Of a stretch of DNA of 64,000 bases, positions 17,135 through 26,579 are shown in pieces. Below the pieces are notes generated by a model. It ran no database searches and had not been told where the DNA came from. It saw nothing but the letters and a program-made list of their open reading frames with translations. This stretch comes from Pseudomonas sp. PA27(2017) (lineage in GTDB: Bacteria > Pseudomonadota > Gammaproteobacteria > Pseudomonadales > Pseudomonadaceae), in NCBI RefSeq assembly GCF_001945445.1, contig NZ_MSXW01000015.1:1-64000 (forward strand), in the 5' to 3' direction. Each line of letters begins with the position of its first letter. Within the stretch, counting starts at the first letter, position 1. A program made the position numbers and the translations under genes.

Positions 17135-18849
17135 GCCTGCTCCTTGAGATGACTGGGGCGTTGCTGCATGTTGGCGGTGTCGTCAAGACGATCGGGCAGT
17201 TCTATATTCAGTTCTGCATCGTTCAGCCACGTGGCCAGGGCCTCGCGGCTTAGCCGTGCGAGTGGTGCCCGGGCAACGAACAGGCGATGACCGAGGGGGG
17301 TGAGAGGGTGCTGTGCTGTAGGCAGGCTGCCGCCGTCATCGAAGCCGGCGCGCTGTAGTGCGCTGCGCCACTGCGGCAGATTGAGGAAGGTGCTTAGGTT
17401 GTTCTGGCGTTCGTCGCTGGCAGGTTCGAGCATGAATGCTTGGGAAGCCATGACCCAGTAAGCCTCCCGAGTAGGTTCGCTGAACACCAGCCAGCCGCCT
17501 GGCTTGAGCAGGCTGAGCAGAATGGCCAGGGTAGTGTCGGTATCCCGGGCGGCATTGAGCACGCCGCCGGCGATGATCAGGTCCCAGTCCTGAGTGGCAT
17601 ATCCTTGCAGGAGCGCCGGTTTGTCGATATTGAAGGTAGCCTGGCGAACCCAGGGCCAGGCTCTGAGTGTTTCGCGAGCCTGCGCGTTGAAGAAGCGTGA
17701 TACATCCGTGCACAGGTAGTCGATGGAATGCCCCTCCAGACGAGGAAGTACATGCTCGGTGGTTGAGCCGGTTCCGGCGCCGACTTCCAGAACCCGAGCA
17801 GTGCAGCCGCTAGGGCGTTCTTCTGCCCAGTGCGCTACCCACTCGGCAAGCGCAGCATGCTGATACTGGGCTGCATGGCTTTCACGGTACAAGGCCGCAG
17901 CCCGCTCGGTGCGTCCTTCAGGAAACAGTAGGTGGACAGCGTCCACTTCACCGCGCATAAGTGCGGGAAGATGAGCAGCGTTTTCACGGGCGTATTCGAG
18001 GGTTCCTGCACCTCCGGTATTACGGTGCCAGTCCTCCTCCAACTCTTGCCAGGCTGCGTCGAGAGCGGCTGCTGACCATTGATCTGCGGGCACGTTCGCC
18101 TGTAGTAACCCATCCCTGGCGAGCAAAAGTCCTTCATGTTGCAAAACCTGCAGCCAGCGACGGATCAGCTTGAGCTGTCGGTCCGCGATACCCCCTGCGC
18201 GCAGATGACGTACGCAGTCTGACTGCGGCACGGGTAGCAGACCGCAGGCCTGCAGACCCGCCAGCATCGAAAGCAGCGCTGTGGCTTCCAGTCGTTCGCT
18301 GAGGTGCACGGCCTGTTCCACGTTCGCCGCGTTGAAACGACTGTCGACTGCCTCGGCCACTGCAGCCAGGCCGGATTCGACCTGTCCTCCAGGCACGCCT
18401 GTAGCCACCACATGCAAAGTGTTGCCGCAGAGTGCCGCGGCACTCACTTGTGGGTGTGCGAGTGCGCGCTGCAATGAGCCTCGCGGGTCTTCAGCTCTGT
18501 ACTCTTGGTGACGTTGTTGCGCGCTCGGCACGACCAAACCGTCAACCTGGCACCCCAGCAGCCGGCTTGCACGCTCGCTGAGCGGGTTCAGATCGATGTC
18601 GGCCTCTTCGCTGACCACGATCAGGCGTTGCAGCGCACCGAGGTCGGCCAGCGGCAGTCCGGCAAAATCCAGCAAGTCGAGTAATTGCGTCGCACTGAGC
18701 AGTGCACAGAGTGGCTGCCTGCGCTCCAAGGTGGCGAGCAGTCGGCCAGGGCTGTTGCAGTCGAGCAGTCGACAATCATCCGGCGGCAGCTGCCAGCCAT
18801 CCGGTAAACGGGGCAGGGCGGTGCACATCAGGTCGATGACATGTTTCAT
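17131..18849 (-). CDS. stand-alone NRPS-type methyltransferase flanked by a decayed adenylation domain
   Basis: The 572-aa protein resembles the A-MT block of the PchF-like NRPS next to it. Residues about 345-530 are a class I methyltransferase (RVLEVGAGTGSTTEH, LLKPGGWLVFSEP). Residues 210-345 match the helical domain that precedes the MT in the NRPS (LIRRWLQVLQHEGLL; RGEVDAVHLLFPEGR). On both sides lie A-domain relics: residues 50-110 align with A4-A5, 120-150 with the post-A8 strand, and the tail ALATWLNDAELNIELPDRL with the stretch before A10. The ATP-binding A3 loop and the A10 lysine are absent, so it cannot adenylate. ATG 18849 overlaps the preceding stop (ATGA). The methylation target is unknown. 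Confidence 0.85.
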   Translation of the reverse strand: MKHVIDLMCTALPRLPDGWQLPPDDCRLLDCNSPGRLLATLERRQPLCALLSATQLLDLLDFAGLPLADLGALQRLIVVSEEADIDLNPLSERASRLLGCQVDGLVVPSAQQRHQEYRAEDPRGSLQRALAHPQVSAAALCGNTLHVVATGVPGGQVESGLAAVAEAVDSRFNAANVEQAVHLSERLEATALLSMLAGLQACGLLPVPQSDCVRHLRAGGIADRQLKLIRRWLQVLQHEGLLLARDGLLQANVPADQWSAAALDAAWQELEEDWHRNTGGAGTLEYARENAAHLPALMRGEVDAVHLLFPEGRTERAAALYRESHAAQYQHAALAEWVAHWAEERPSGCTARVLEVGAGTGSTTEHVLPRLEGHSIDYLCTDVSRFFNAQARETLRAWPWVRQATFNIDKPALLQGYATQDWDLIIAGGVLNAARDTDTTLAILLSLLKPGGWLVFSEPTREAYWVMASQAFMLEPASDERQNNLSTFLNLPQWRSALQRAGFDDGGSLPTAQHPLTPLGHRLFVARAPLARLSREALATWLNDAELNIELPDRLDDTANMQQRPSHLKEQA

Positions 18850-19910
18850 TGGGGTCTCCGGGCATGGAACAGTCGTTGTCCGCCCTGTGCCAGCGGGTGT
18901 TCGTCGTCGGGATAACAGCCGATCACCTGAAAGCCTGCGCAGCGCAGCGCTTCGTTCCACCGCGTCGTATCGAGGAATACGTCACTTCGACGCCGTTGTG
19001 GGGCCTGTGCCGGTGGTGACAGGAGCAGGTGCATGAAGGTGAGCATGGCGAGGTTGTCCTCGATCGACTCGGTGAACAGCAGCATGCCGCCGGGACGCAG
19101 GCACGCGTGGATATGGCGCAGGGTGAGCAGCGGGTCGGCTGCGTTGTGCAGGACGTTGCCTGCCACGACCAGGTCATGGCCGGCGTGTGCGACCTGCTGC
19201 TGGTCGAAAGCGATATCGATATCCAGCACGCTAACCTCGAATCCAGGCTCCAGGCGAAAACGTCGTCTGGCCGCCGAGGTGAAAAGGGAGCTCAAGTCGG
19301 TGAAGTGATAATTCAGAGAATGTCCGTCAAGATGCTCGATCAGAACCTGAGTCAGCGTTGCGGCGCCACCGCCCAGCTCCAGAACTCTCAGCGGCGATCC
19401 TTCGGTGGCGAAGCCAACGGCGTACTCGGCACATAACTGATTGAGCGAGGCAGTGAATAGGTTGCATTGGTAGCGACCCAGGGCCGCGACCGGATCGTTG
19501 CCGGTCAGCAGCATCTGAGTAAGCGTCAGGCGGTCGGCGAGCAGAGCGGGTAGTTGCGCGATGACTTGCTGGTGTAACCCAGCCATCTGTGCGTCAAAAC
19601 CCAATTGTGGATAGAGCTGCTCAAGCTGGATCAGCTGTGGTGCGTGGGGCGGGTCGATCCAGGCATAGCCATCGCTGTCGCGCTGCAGGTGGCCGTGACG
19701 CTGCAGTGCCAGCAACCAGCGTTCGATGATCCAGGCATGCCGCGGCGCCACCTGCAGCCGCTCCACTACCTCTGCCTGGGTGCAACTGCCAGACACTGGC
19801 AGGGCGCCCTCGCGTTGCAGTATGTCACCCATGACCTGCAGGCTTAAATTGTCGAGCTGACCCAGTGCGTCACGCCCGTGCAGAGTCTCGTTCGAACCTG
19901 ATGCGCTCAC
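18846..19910 (-). CDS. stand-alone methyltransferase related to the NRPS-embedded MT
   Basis: The 354-aa protein has the same two-part build as the MT inserted in the PchF-like NRPS: a winged-helix-like N-terminal half (TQAEVVERLQ, WIIERWLLALQRHGHLQRD) and a class I methyltransferase (VLELGGGAATLTQVL, CLRPGGMLLFTES, VAGNVLHNAADPLL). Its SAM loop is GGGAA instead of GAGTG. GTG 19910, with GAGGAGG upstream, overlaps the previous stop as GTGA and is preferred to 19916. It carries no A-domain remnants. It probably methylates a carrier-bound or released intermediate, at N, C or O. Confidence 0.85.
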   Translation of the reverse strand: MSASGSNETLHGRDALGQLDNLSLQVMGDILQREGALPVSGSCTQAEVVERLQVAPRHAWIIERWLLALQRHGHLQRDSDGYAWIDPPHAPQLIQLEQLYPQLGFDAQMAGLHQQVIAQLPALLADRLTLTQMLLTGNDPVAALGRYQCNLFTASLNQLCAEYAVGFATEGSPLRVLELGGGAATLTQVLIEHLDGHSLNYHFTDLSSLFTSAARRRFRLEPGFEVSVLDIDIAFDQQQVAHAGHDLVVAGNVLHNAADPLLTLRHIHACLRPGGMLLFTESIEDNLAMLTFMHLLLSPPAQAPQRRRSDVFLDTTRWNEALRCAGFQVIGCYPDDEHPLAQGGQRLFHARRPQ

Positions 19911-21028
19911 AGGCAACCCTCCTCGACAGGCTGAGGCTCGTCGAGCGCATTAGCCGTAAGGCGTGGTGCTTGGCAGGCGCCGGTCTGTAGCAGACGTTCC
20001 AGTGAGCCTTTGACTGGCAGGATCTCAGCGGCCAGATGACATCCCGACGGTAAGCTATGCTCGATCATGGCCAGTGCGGTTACCGCGGCGAATGCACCAC
20101 TCAGCGCAGCATTGCTGCTGCCATTCAGGAGCAGGCTACGCGCCATGGGAGACTCATCTTTCCAGCCGCTTACAACCAGCAGAAAGCTGACGAACTCGTC
20201 TCGGCCCGATAGGTCCAGGCGACTTGCCTCGCACAGTGCCTTGACCGCCTCATTGCGAGGTCGGGCGTGGGCTTGATCCAGAGCCGCCAGCACATATCCG
20301 TCTTCGATCACGCTGTACCAATTGCCTTGCTCGAGTTGCAGGTCGCGCGCCAGTCGCTCGGCTTCTTGATCGAGAGCGGGCAACAGCCGTGAACGCGGAG
20401 GGAAGCCAGGCAATCCGGGATTGTCCCGGCGTGTCAGTACACGGCTGCAGCGCCGTCCGCGCCATGCCGCAAGCGCCTCGTTATCACCGCTTACGGCACT
20501 GTGCAGGAAATCGTTGGCCGCCACCTCGGTAAAGAAGGCACGTACTCCGAGGTAGCTGTTCAACCGAACGACGCGAGTCAGTTCCTGGGCGACCAGCCAT
20601 CGTGGCAGCCATCCAGTAAGGCCGGGCATGAGACCGGCGCCCAGCAGAGCGCGACGTCCGCGTCGTTGCCATTGCCGATCATCGAGCCTCTCGAGCAAGC
20701 TGCTATCGGCGGCTACATCGAGGTAATCGCAGTTCGCCAACTCTGCGGCGCGGGCGACCTTGTCGGCGATCTGCCAAGCCGGCCCAGCACAGTTGACCAG
20801 CAGGGCACAGCCATGTGCGAAGGCAGCCAGGCTGGCTGGCTGCTCGGCATCCGCAACCTGCCAATGCACCTGTACCGTGGTGAAGCGCTCTTGCAACCTG
20901 GCGACGCTCCGCTGGCCGCGTTTCGCATCACGACCGCCCAGTCGCAGCTTTTCATGACCCAGGCGCAGCAAGGCCAGGGCCACAGCATGGCCGATATCAC
21001 CGCTCGCACCGAGGATTGCGATCAGCAT
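19907..21028 (-). CDS. saccharopine dehydrogenase-like reductase (PchK-like)
   Basis: The N-terminal Rossmann fold is clear (MLIAILGASGDIGHAVALAL), followed by the LLVNCAGPAWQIADKVARA segment typical of the saccharopine dehydrogenase NADP-binding family. In the enantio-pyochelin cluster of P. protegens, the thiazoline reductase PchK sits right after pchF and, as I recall, is not related to PchG. The position here, directly after the PchF-like NRPS, is the same. ATG 21028 gives 373 aa; the frame is open to 21055. It most likely reduces a thiazoline of the growing chain. Confidence 0.75.
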   Translation of the reverse strand: MLIAILGASGDIGHAVALALLRLGHEKLRLGGRDAKRGQRSVARLQERFTTVQVHWQVADAEQPASLAAFAHGCALLVNCAGPAWQIADKVARAAELANCDYLDVAADSSLLERLDDRQWQRRGRRALLGAGLMPGLTGWLPRWLVAQELTRVVRLNSYLGVRAFFTEVAANDFLHSAVSGDNEALAAWRGRRCSRVLTRRDNPGLPGFPPRSRLLPALDQEAERLARDLQLEQGNWYSVIEDGYVLAALDQAHARPRNEAVKALCEASRLDLSGRDEFVSFLLVVSGWKDESPMARSLLLNGSSNAALSGAFAAVTALAMIEHSLPSGCHLAAEILPVKGSLERLLQTGACQAPRLTANALDEPQPVEEGCL

Positions 21029-21086
21029 GGCTACGCCTGCGAGTTGGCACGGCACGCAGCCGCTGGCGATAGTTGCAGAACCGGGC

Positions 21087-24000
21087 TCATGCGCGGGCCT
21101 CCAGCGCCTGGAGCAGATGCTCGGTCACCAGCTTGACGTGAGGCGGTTCGATCACGCTGAAGTGATTGCCAGGCACGTCGATCAGGCGGAAATCGCCCAG
21201 GCAGACCTGCTCCCAGAAGGGCGCAGAGAGGTGTCCGACACCGGCTGTAATCCCGAATGACTGCTGTTCCAGACAGCGCAGGTAGGTGATATTGCCCAAG
21301 TAAGGCGGCGGATCGAAACGTGCCGCGCGCATACTGTGCCGACAGACGTTGAACAACGTCGGAATGAGTTCCGCACTGATCGGCACACCTGCCTGGCCGC
21401 TGGCCAGTTCGGCATAGTGGGCCAGCCGTTGCGCCTGGCTCAACGCACTGCGCTGGCGCACTGCCTGAGCGACGGCCTGCAGCCCGGCATCGCCCTGCAG
21501 AGCGGCCATGGCACCTTGTGCTACCTGTCGGCCGGGATTGTCCATCAGCAGTTCGATGGCACGGTAGACGTCGTCGTCGCGCACCTGTTCGCCAAACACG
21601 GCCTTGACTGGGTCGAGGTTGAGGTTGGGGACGAAAATCGCCTCGTAGGCTAGCTCTTCATCGGTGTCGATAAACATGGGAATGCTGTCGATCAGGCTCA
21701 GGTCCAGCACCTCGGCGCCTCGTTCACTGAGGCGTCGGGCCACCTCGGTCGCAAGGAGCCCGCCAAGGCAGTAGCCGATCAGCTGAAAGCGGCTGTGGCC
21801 TTCGTCGAGCAGCCGCTGGGCGTAGTCGTCGGCTACGCGCTCGATGAGCTGGTGCGGGGCGTGGGCAAGGTACTGCTCGGTATCCGCCACGGCAATGCCC
21901 ACCACGGGGCCGACCTGCTGCTGAGCCAGCGCCTGGCCAAGGTGCTGGAAGTAGTCGAGGGTACCCAGAGCCGCATGGAACATCACCCGTAATGGCCCCT
22001 GATCGCCACCACCGAAAGGCACCAGAAGGGCATTGCTACCGGTGCGACGACCCTGGTCAGGCTGCAAGGACATCGTTTGCATTTGCAGGCTTTCGCCACC
22101 TTGCAGGCGCCGTTGCAGAGCAGCTACGGTAGGTTCATTGAGCATCTGTCGCAGCAGGCTGTCGTAGGTGAAGGCCTGTGCCTGGCTGACTTCTTCGCGA
22201 AGGCGCCCGGCGACCATGGCCAATATCAACGAGTCAGCACCCTTGTCGAAAAAATTGTCTTCGGTGCCGATACGTTCGATGCCCAGTGCCTCGGCCCACA
22301 TGGCGCATAACTGGGCTGCGAGCGGGTCCAGAACGTCCTGGGGGGCGTCATCGTTCAGTGTATCGATGGCTGGGCGCCAGCCTGCCAGGCGCTTGCGATC
22401 GACCTTGCCGTTGGTGGTCAGCGGCATCTGATCGAGTATCTGTATGTGCGCGGGCACCATGTAATCGGGCAGACGGCTGTTCAGGTGCTGGCGCAGGGGC
22501 TCGGGCAGCAGGCGTTTGCGTGAGCTCTTGAAGCGCACGGCATACAAATGGCTGCCCAGCTGTGCCAGCGGGTGATCGGTAGCAGGCCATTGTGCCAGCC
22601 ATTCGCCACCGGCCTGGGTCATGCGTGTCTGCCAGATATGCGCGTCCTGCAGGCCAGCACTGGTCTCGCCGGATTGCATCATGAAGCCCTGGCTGAGCAG
22701 GATATGTGGCGAGTCGCTTCCAGGCTCGGTGAACAACAGCCAGCCACCTGGAGCCAGAAGCTCGGTGATGTGCGTCAGTGTGGTGTCGATCTGCTGCACG
22801 CTGTTGAGCATACCGGCGCACAGCACGATATCGGCACTATGGCTGGCCAGCCCCTGAGGGCGAATGTCCTGGTCGATGTCCAGTACCGAAAAACGAACCC
22901 AGGGGTAATCGGCGAAGCGCTGGCGTGCCTGGGCAATAAACATCGGTGTGATGTCGCTGAACAGGTAGTCCACTTCCAGGCCATCGAGCAGCGGGATGAC
23001 GCTTTCGCTGGTGGCGCCGGTTCCTGCACCGATCTCGATGATACGCAGAGGACCTGGCCCTTGGTGATGCGTCGCCAGGCGGTTGATCAACGCCGCGGTT
23101 GCCTGGATGGTGTAGCGTGAAATGGCATCGTCACGGTATAGCGCACGGGCCATGCTCTGATCGCCCTGGGGGAAGAGCAGGTCGAACGGGTTGACCTCGC
23201 CACTCAGCAGTTGCGGCAATTGGCGCCCATGGTCACGCAGGTAGTCGAGGAGAGTCTGGCTGCACAATTCCTGCTCGACGGCACCTTGCAGGTCATCCCA
23301 GCTCGGAGCCTGCGGCTTGTGCTGGGAGCGGTAACCGCCGGTTGCAGGGTTGCGCTGCAGCCAGCCGGCGTCACACAGCAGCTGCAACCAGCGGCGTACC
23401 AGCCAGTGATGGCGCTCGCTGGTCTGCAGCGCTGCGATGACTTGGCTGTCATTCACATCGACGTCCGCTGTCTGGAACAGTCCGACCTGTTGCATCACCT
23501 GCAGCAAGTTAGCCAGAGCGGCCTGATGCAGACCGTCGCGATAGGCCATCACCTGTTGATGAGTGAACTCAGGAACCTGGCGGTCTGCATAACGTGTCGC
23601 CGCCGTCACCAAGGCTTGCCGGTCGACTTCACCGGGCCTGGTGCTGGCCGGGGTGACGAATGCCAGCAGGCTACGCTCGCCGTTATCGCCCGTAGTCAAC
23701 AGGCTGACGGCAGTTTCCACATCCTGGTGTTCAAGCAATGCCGATTCGACTTCACCCAGTTCGACGCGGTAACCGCGAATCTTCACCTGGCCGTCGTCGC
23801 GACCGAGAAACTCCAGTTCGCCGCCCGGGAGGTAGCGTGCGCGGTCGCCGGTGCGGTACAGACGCTGGCCGTCGACAGGGTGAGGGAAAAAGCGCTGTGC
23901 ACTCAGCGCCTCGTCACCCAGGTAGCCGTCGGCGAGCCCTGTACCGGTGATGAACAGCTCGCCGGCGACCCATGTCGGGGCGTCGCGCCACTGGCTGTCC

Positions 24001-26543
24001 AACACACGAAAGCCTTGGTTGCTCAAGGGCTTGCCATAGGGAATGCTGCGCCAGCTTGGGTCGACCGTGACGATGCGATGGTAGTTGGACCAGATAGCGG
24101 CTTCCGTCGCGCCGCCGAGACTGATCAGTTGCAATTCGGGCAGCAGCGACTGCACGCTGGCCGGGAGGTTGAGTGGGATCCAGTCGCCGGAAAGCAGTCC
24201 CAGGCGCAAGCTGCTTGCGGCCCCTGAGTCGCCTTCACGGCGCAGGTAGTCGCTGAGCATCTGCATCTGCGCTGGCACCGAGTTCCAGAGGGTGACACGT
24301 TGCTCGCGAATAACCTGCGCCCAATGAGATGGGTCGGCTCCACGGGCAGGGTCTGGCAGGATCAGCGTGGCGCCGGCGTCGAGTGCACCGAACAGGTCAT
24401 AGACCGACAGGTCGAAGCTCAGTCTGGCGAGGCCGAGAATGCGCTCCTGCGCGTTGACGGCAAAACGCCGATTGATGTCCTGCACGGTGTTGACGGCCGC
24501 TCGGTGGGACACCATCACGCCTTTAGGCTCGCCGGTGGAGCCCGAGGTATAGATCACGTAGGCCAGATCCTCTGCATGCAGGTCTATTGGCTGATAGCTT
24601 TGTGCATCCGGCAACTGGTCGAGGCACAACAGCGTGACTGCTTCGGGCAACTCGCTGCTCAATGGGTGTCGGCCCGCAACGGCCAGGCGTACACCGGCGC
24701 TGTTCAACACGCGGTTGCGACGGGCGCAGGGCATAGCAGGGTCGATTGGCAGGTAGGCACAGCCCGCCAGCAAGGTGCCATAGACGGCGATCACCTGTTC
24801 TATACCCTTGTCGAGCAAGATGGCGATTGGCTCGTGCACATGGCAGCCGGCGTTCTGCAAGCAGGCTGCCAGGTTAATCGCCTGCTGGTACAGCTCTGAC
24901 CAGGTCAGTTGACCATCGCTGGCAATCAGTGCAACGTCGTCGGGACGCTCCAATGCCAGCACGGGTAGGCACTCATGCAGCAGTCCTGAGGGCAGGGGCG
25001 CGCAGGTGGCATTCGCGCTGTCGCGTTCCGCCTGCTGCCAGTCTGGCAGGTGTGCGAGCAGGGGCGATTGCCAAGCTTCGGGCGTATCGGCAAGGGCCTG
25101 CAAGCTTCTGGAAAAGGCGTTCAGCATGTCCTCGATCAGACCGTCGGGGAATACGCCTTGGCGCACGTCCCAATGGATATGCAGGCCGTCGGCATCGTCC
25201 ATCACCTGACAATCGAGGGTCACCTGAGGCGTCTGCGTGATGCCATAGCCCAGGGTACGCTGACTGCCTGGCAGTGAGGTGGCCCCTAGGCCGATGGCGC
25301 TGGTGAACACCACGGGCATAGCGCCGGCTTCACGGCCGTGGCGTCGACCGATTTCGCGCATCAGTTGGATACCGGAGAACAGCCGGTGCTCAAGGTCGTT
25401 GAACAGGCGCGCGCCTATCTCTCGAGCCTGTTCGACAAAACCATACTCGCCATGTGTTGCCACGTGCAGCAAGCTCACCGAGGTGAAATCGCCAACCAGC
25501 TGGTTGACCTGTGCGTGCAGCGGCATGCGGTTGAGCAAGGTGACGTTGAGGGTAAACTCGGGCTGCTCGCTCCAGCGCTGCAGAACGCTGGCATAAGCGG
25601 CGAGCACCGTCACCGAAGGAGTCAGTCCTCGTTCGCCTGCGGCCTGACGTAATGCTTGCCACTGGCTGGCCGGCAAGTTCGCGGGGTAACGACGAAAGCG
25701 CGCCGGCTGTTCGTTCTGGCCCAATGGAACAGGCAGGCACGGAGCCGCAGGAAACTGATCCACCCGGGCCATCCAGTACTCGCGATCGCGCTGAAAGCGG
25801 CTGCCCTGTAGCAGCTTACGTTCAGCAAGCAGGTAGTCGCGGAAGCTGATCTGTAAGTCTGGCAGCGGGGTATCAGCAGCAACGATCAGTTGCTCCAGCT
25901 CGCTGAACAGAATCTGTGCGCTGGCCCAATCTGCCAGCAGCGAGTCCATGGAGAAGTGCAGTGTATCGCGCTGTTCGGTCTGGCTCAGGCGCAGTTCGAA
26001 CAGCGGCCATTGCTCGGTTGGGTAGACCTTATGCGACATGCTCTGGCGAAGGGTTTCGAGGCTCTGAGTCTGTTCCTCGGCGCACTGACCACGCAAATCA
26101 AGGGTTTGCACTTGGTATTCGGGCACTTGATCCAGTACGCGCTGCGAGCCCTGCGCCGATATCACCGCGCGCAGCATGCCGTGGCGCTCTATCAGGCGAT
26201 TCCACGCCCGCTGCACCGCCACTGGCTGCAGGCGCGGCCAGCTCAGTTCCAGGTAACCATGGCAGGCGACGTTGCCGTGGCCGAAGGATGCTTCGCGCCC
26301 CAGCAGATAAGCACGCTGCACATCGGTCAGCGGAAACGGTTCACCGGCGTCTTGCGGCGCTGCCTGGACGCTGACGCTGTCCTGTTGCAACAGTTCGAGA
26401 ATCTGCTCTTTGTGCTGACGCAGCCGCTGGAAGTGCTCCTCCTCCAGCAGGCCGGGGGCCGCTCGGTATTTCAGTTGGCCCTGCTGCGGCCAGAGTTCTA
26501 CGCCCATGGCGCGGAGTTCGGTGATCAACTTGACGGCTGACAT
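21087..26543 (-). CDS. pchF: NRPS, PchF-like: docking-Cy-A[MT]-T-TE
   Basis: This is the terminal assembly-line protein, 1818 aa. Domains: TubC-like docking helix bundle (1-52); cyclisation domain (68-495) with D200-SLLA-D-WA-S208; A domain (520-935 and 1345-1390) split by a methyltransferase (985-1340, IEIGAGTG at 1169); T domain with GADSL (Ser1438); thioesterase (1515-1815). A3 is YVIYTSGSTGEPKG and the A10 lysine is 1380. The pocket residues read D711 L712 Y715 N754 L783 S785 L809 I817 W818, the cysteine code DLYNLSLIW. The thioesterase nucleophile is cysteine (GYCLGG, Cys1592) with His1794 in GNHFSV. It should add, cyclise and methylate the last cysteine, then release the product. It lies 36 bases after the two-module NRPS. 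Confidence 0.93.
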   Translation of the reverse strand: MSAVKLITELRAMGVELWPQQGQLKYRAAPGLLEEEHFQRLRQHKEQILELLQQDSVSVQAAPQDAGEPFPLTDVQRAYLLGREASFGHGNVACHGYLELSWPRLQPVAVQRAWNRLIERHGMLRAVISAQGSQRVLDQVPEYQVQTLDLRGQCAEEQTQSLETLRQSMSHKVYPTEQWPLFELRLSQTEQRDTLHFSMDSLLADWASAQILFSELEQLIVAADTPLPDLQISFRDYLLAERKLLQGSRFQRDREYWMARVDQFPAAPCLPVPLGQNEQPARFRRYPANLPASQWQALRQAAGERGLTPSVTVLAAYASVLQRWSEQPEFTLNVTLLNRMPLHAQVNQLVGDFTSVSLLHVATHGEYGFVEQAREIGARLFNDLEHRLFSGIQLMREIGRRHGREAGAMPVVFTSAIGLGATSLPGSQRTLGYGITQTPQVTLDCQVMDDADGLHIHWDVRQGVFPDGLIEDMLNAFSRSLQALADTPEAWQSPLLAHLPDWQQAERDSANATCAPLPSGLLHECLPVLALERPDDVALIASDGQLTWSELYQQAINLAACLQNAGCHVHEPIAILLDKGIEQVIAVYGTLLAGCAYLPIDPAMPCARRNRVLNSAGVRLAVAGRHPLSSELPEAVTLLCLDQLPDAQSYQPIDLHAEDLAYVIYTSGSTGEPKGVMVSHRAAVNTVQDINRRFAVNAQERILGLARLSFDLSVYDLFGALDAGATLILPDPARGADPSHWAQVIREQRVTLWNSVPAQMQMLSDYLRREGDSGAASSLRLGLLSGDWIPLNLPASVQSLLPELQLISLGGATEAAIWSNYHRIVTVDPSWRSIPYGKPLSNQGFRVLDSQWRDAPTWVAGELFITGTGLADGYLGDEALSAQRFFPHPVDGQRLYRTGDRARYLPGGELEFLGRDDGQVKIRGYRVELGEVESALLEHQDVETAVSLLTTGDNGERSLLAFVTPASTRPGEVDRQALVTAATRYADRQVPEFTHQQVMAYRDGLHQAALANLLQVMQQVGLFQTADVDVNDSQVIAALQTSERHHWLVRRWLQLLCDAGWLQRNPATGGYRSQHKPQAPSWDDLQGAVEQELCSQTLLDYLRDHGRQLPQLLSGEVNPFDLLFPQGDQSMARALYRDDAISRYTIQATAALINRLATHHQGPGPLRIIEIGAGTGATSESVIPLLDGLEVDYLFSDITPMFIAQARQRFADYPWVRFSVLDIDQDIRPQGLASHSADIVLCAGMLNSVQQIDTTLTHITELLAPGGWLLFTEPGSDSPHILLSQGFMMQSGETSAGLQDAHIWQTRMTQAGGEWLAQWPATDHPLAQLGSHLYAVRFKSSRKRLLPEPLRQHLNSRLPDYMVPAHIQILDQMPLTTNGKVDRKRLAGWRPAIDTLNDDAPQDVLDPLAAQLCAMWAEALGIERIGTEDNFFDKGADSLILAMVAGRLREEVSQAQAFTYDSLLRQMLNEPTVAALQRRLQGGESLQMQTMSLQPDQGRRTGSNALLVPFGGGDQGPLRVMFHAALGTLDYFQHLGQALAQQQVGPVVGIAVADTEQYLAHAPHQLIERVADDYAQRLLDEGHSRFQLIGYCLGGLLATEVARRLSERGAEVLDLSLIDSIPMFIDTDEELAYEAIFVPNLNLDPVKAVFGEQVRDDDVYRAIELLMDNPGRQVAQGAMAALQGDAGLQAVAQAVRQRSALSQAQRLAHYAELASGQAGVPISAELIPTLFNVCRHSMRAARFDPPPYLGNITYLRCLEQQSFGITAGVGHLSAPFWEQVCLGDFRLIDVPGNHFSVIEPPHVKLVTEHLLQALEARA

Positions 26544-26579
26544 GGTGTACTCGCTTGCTGTGAAACGTGAGTGAGAGAC

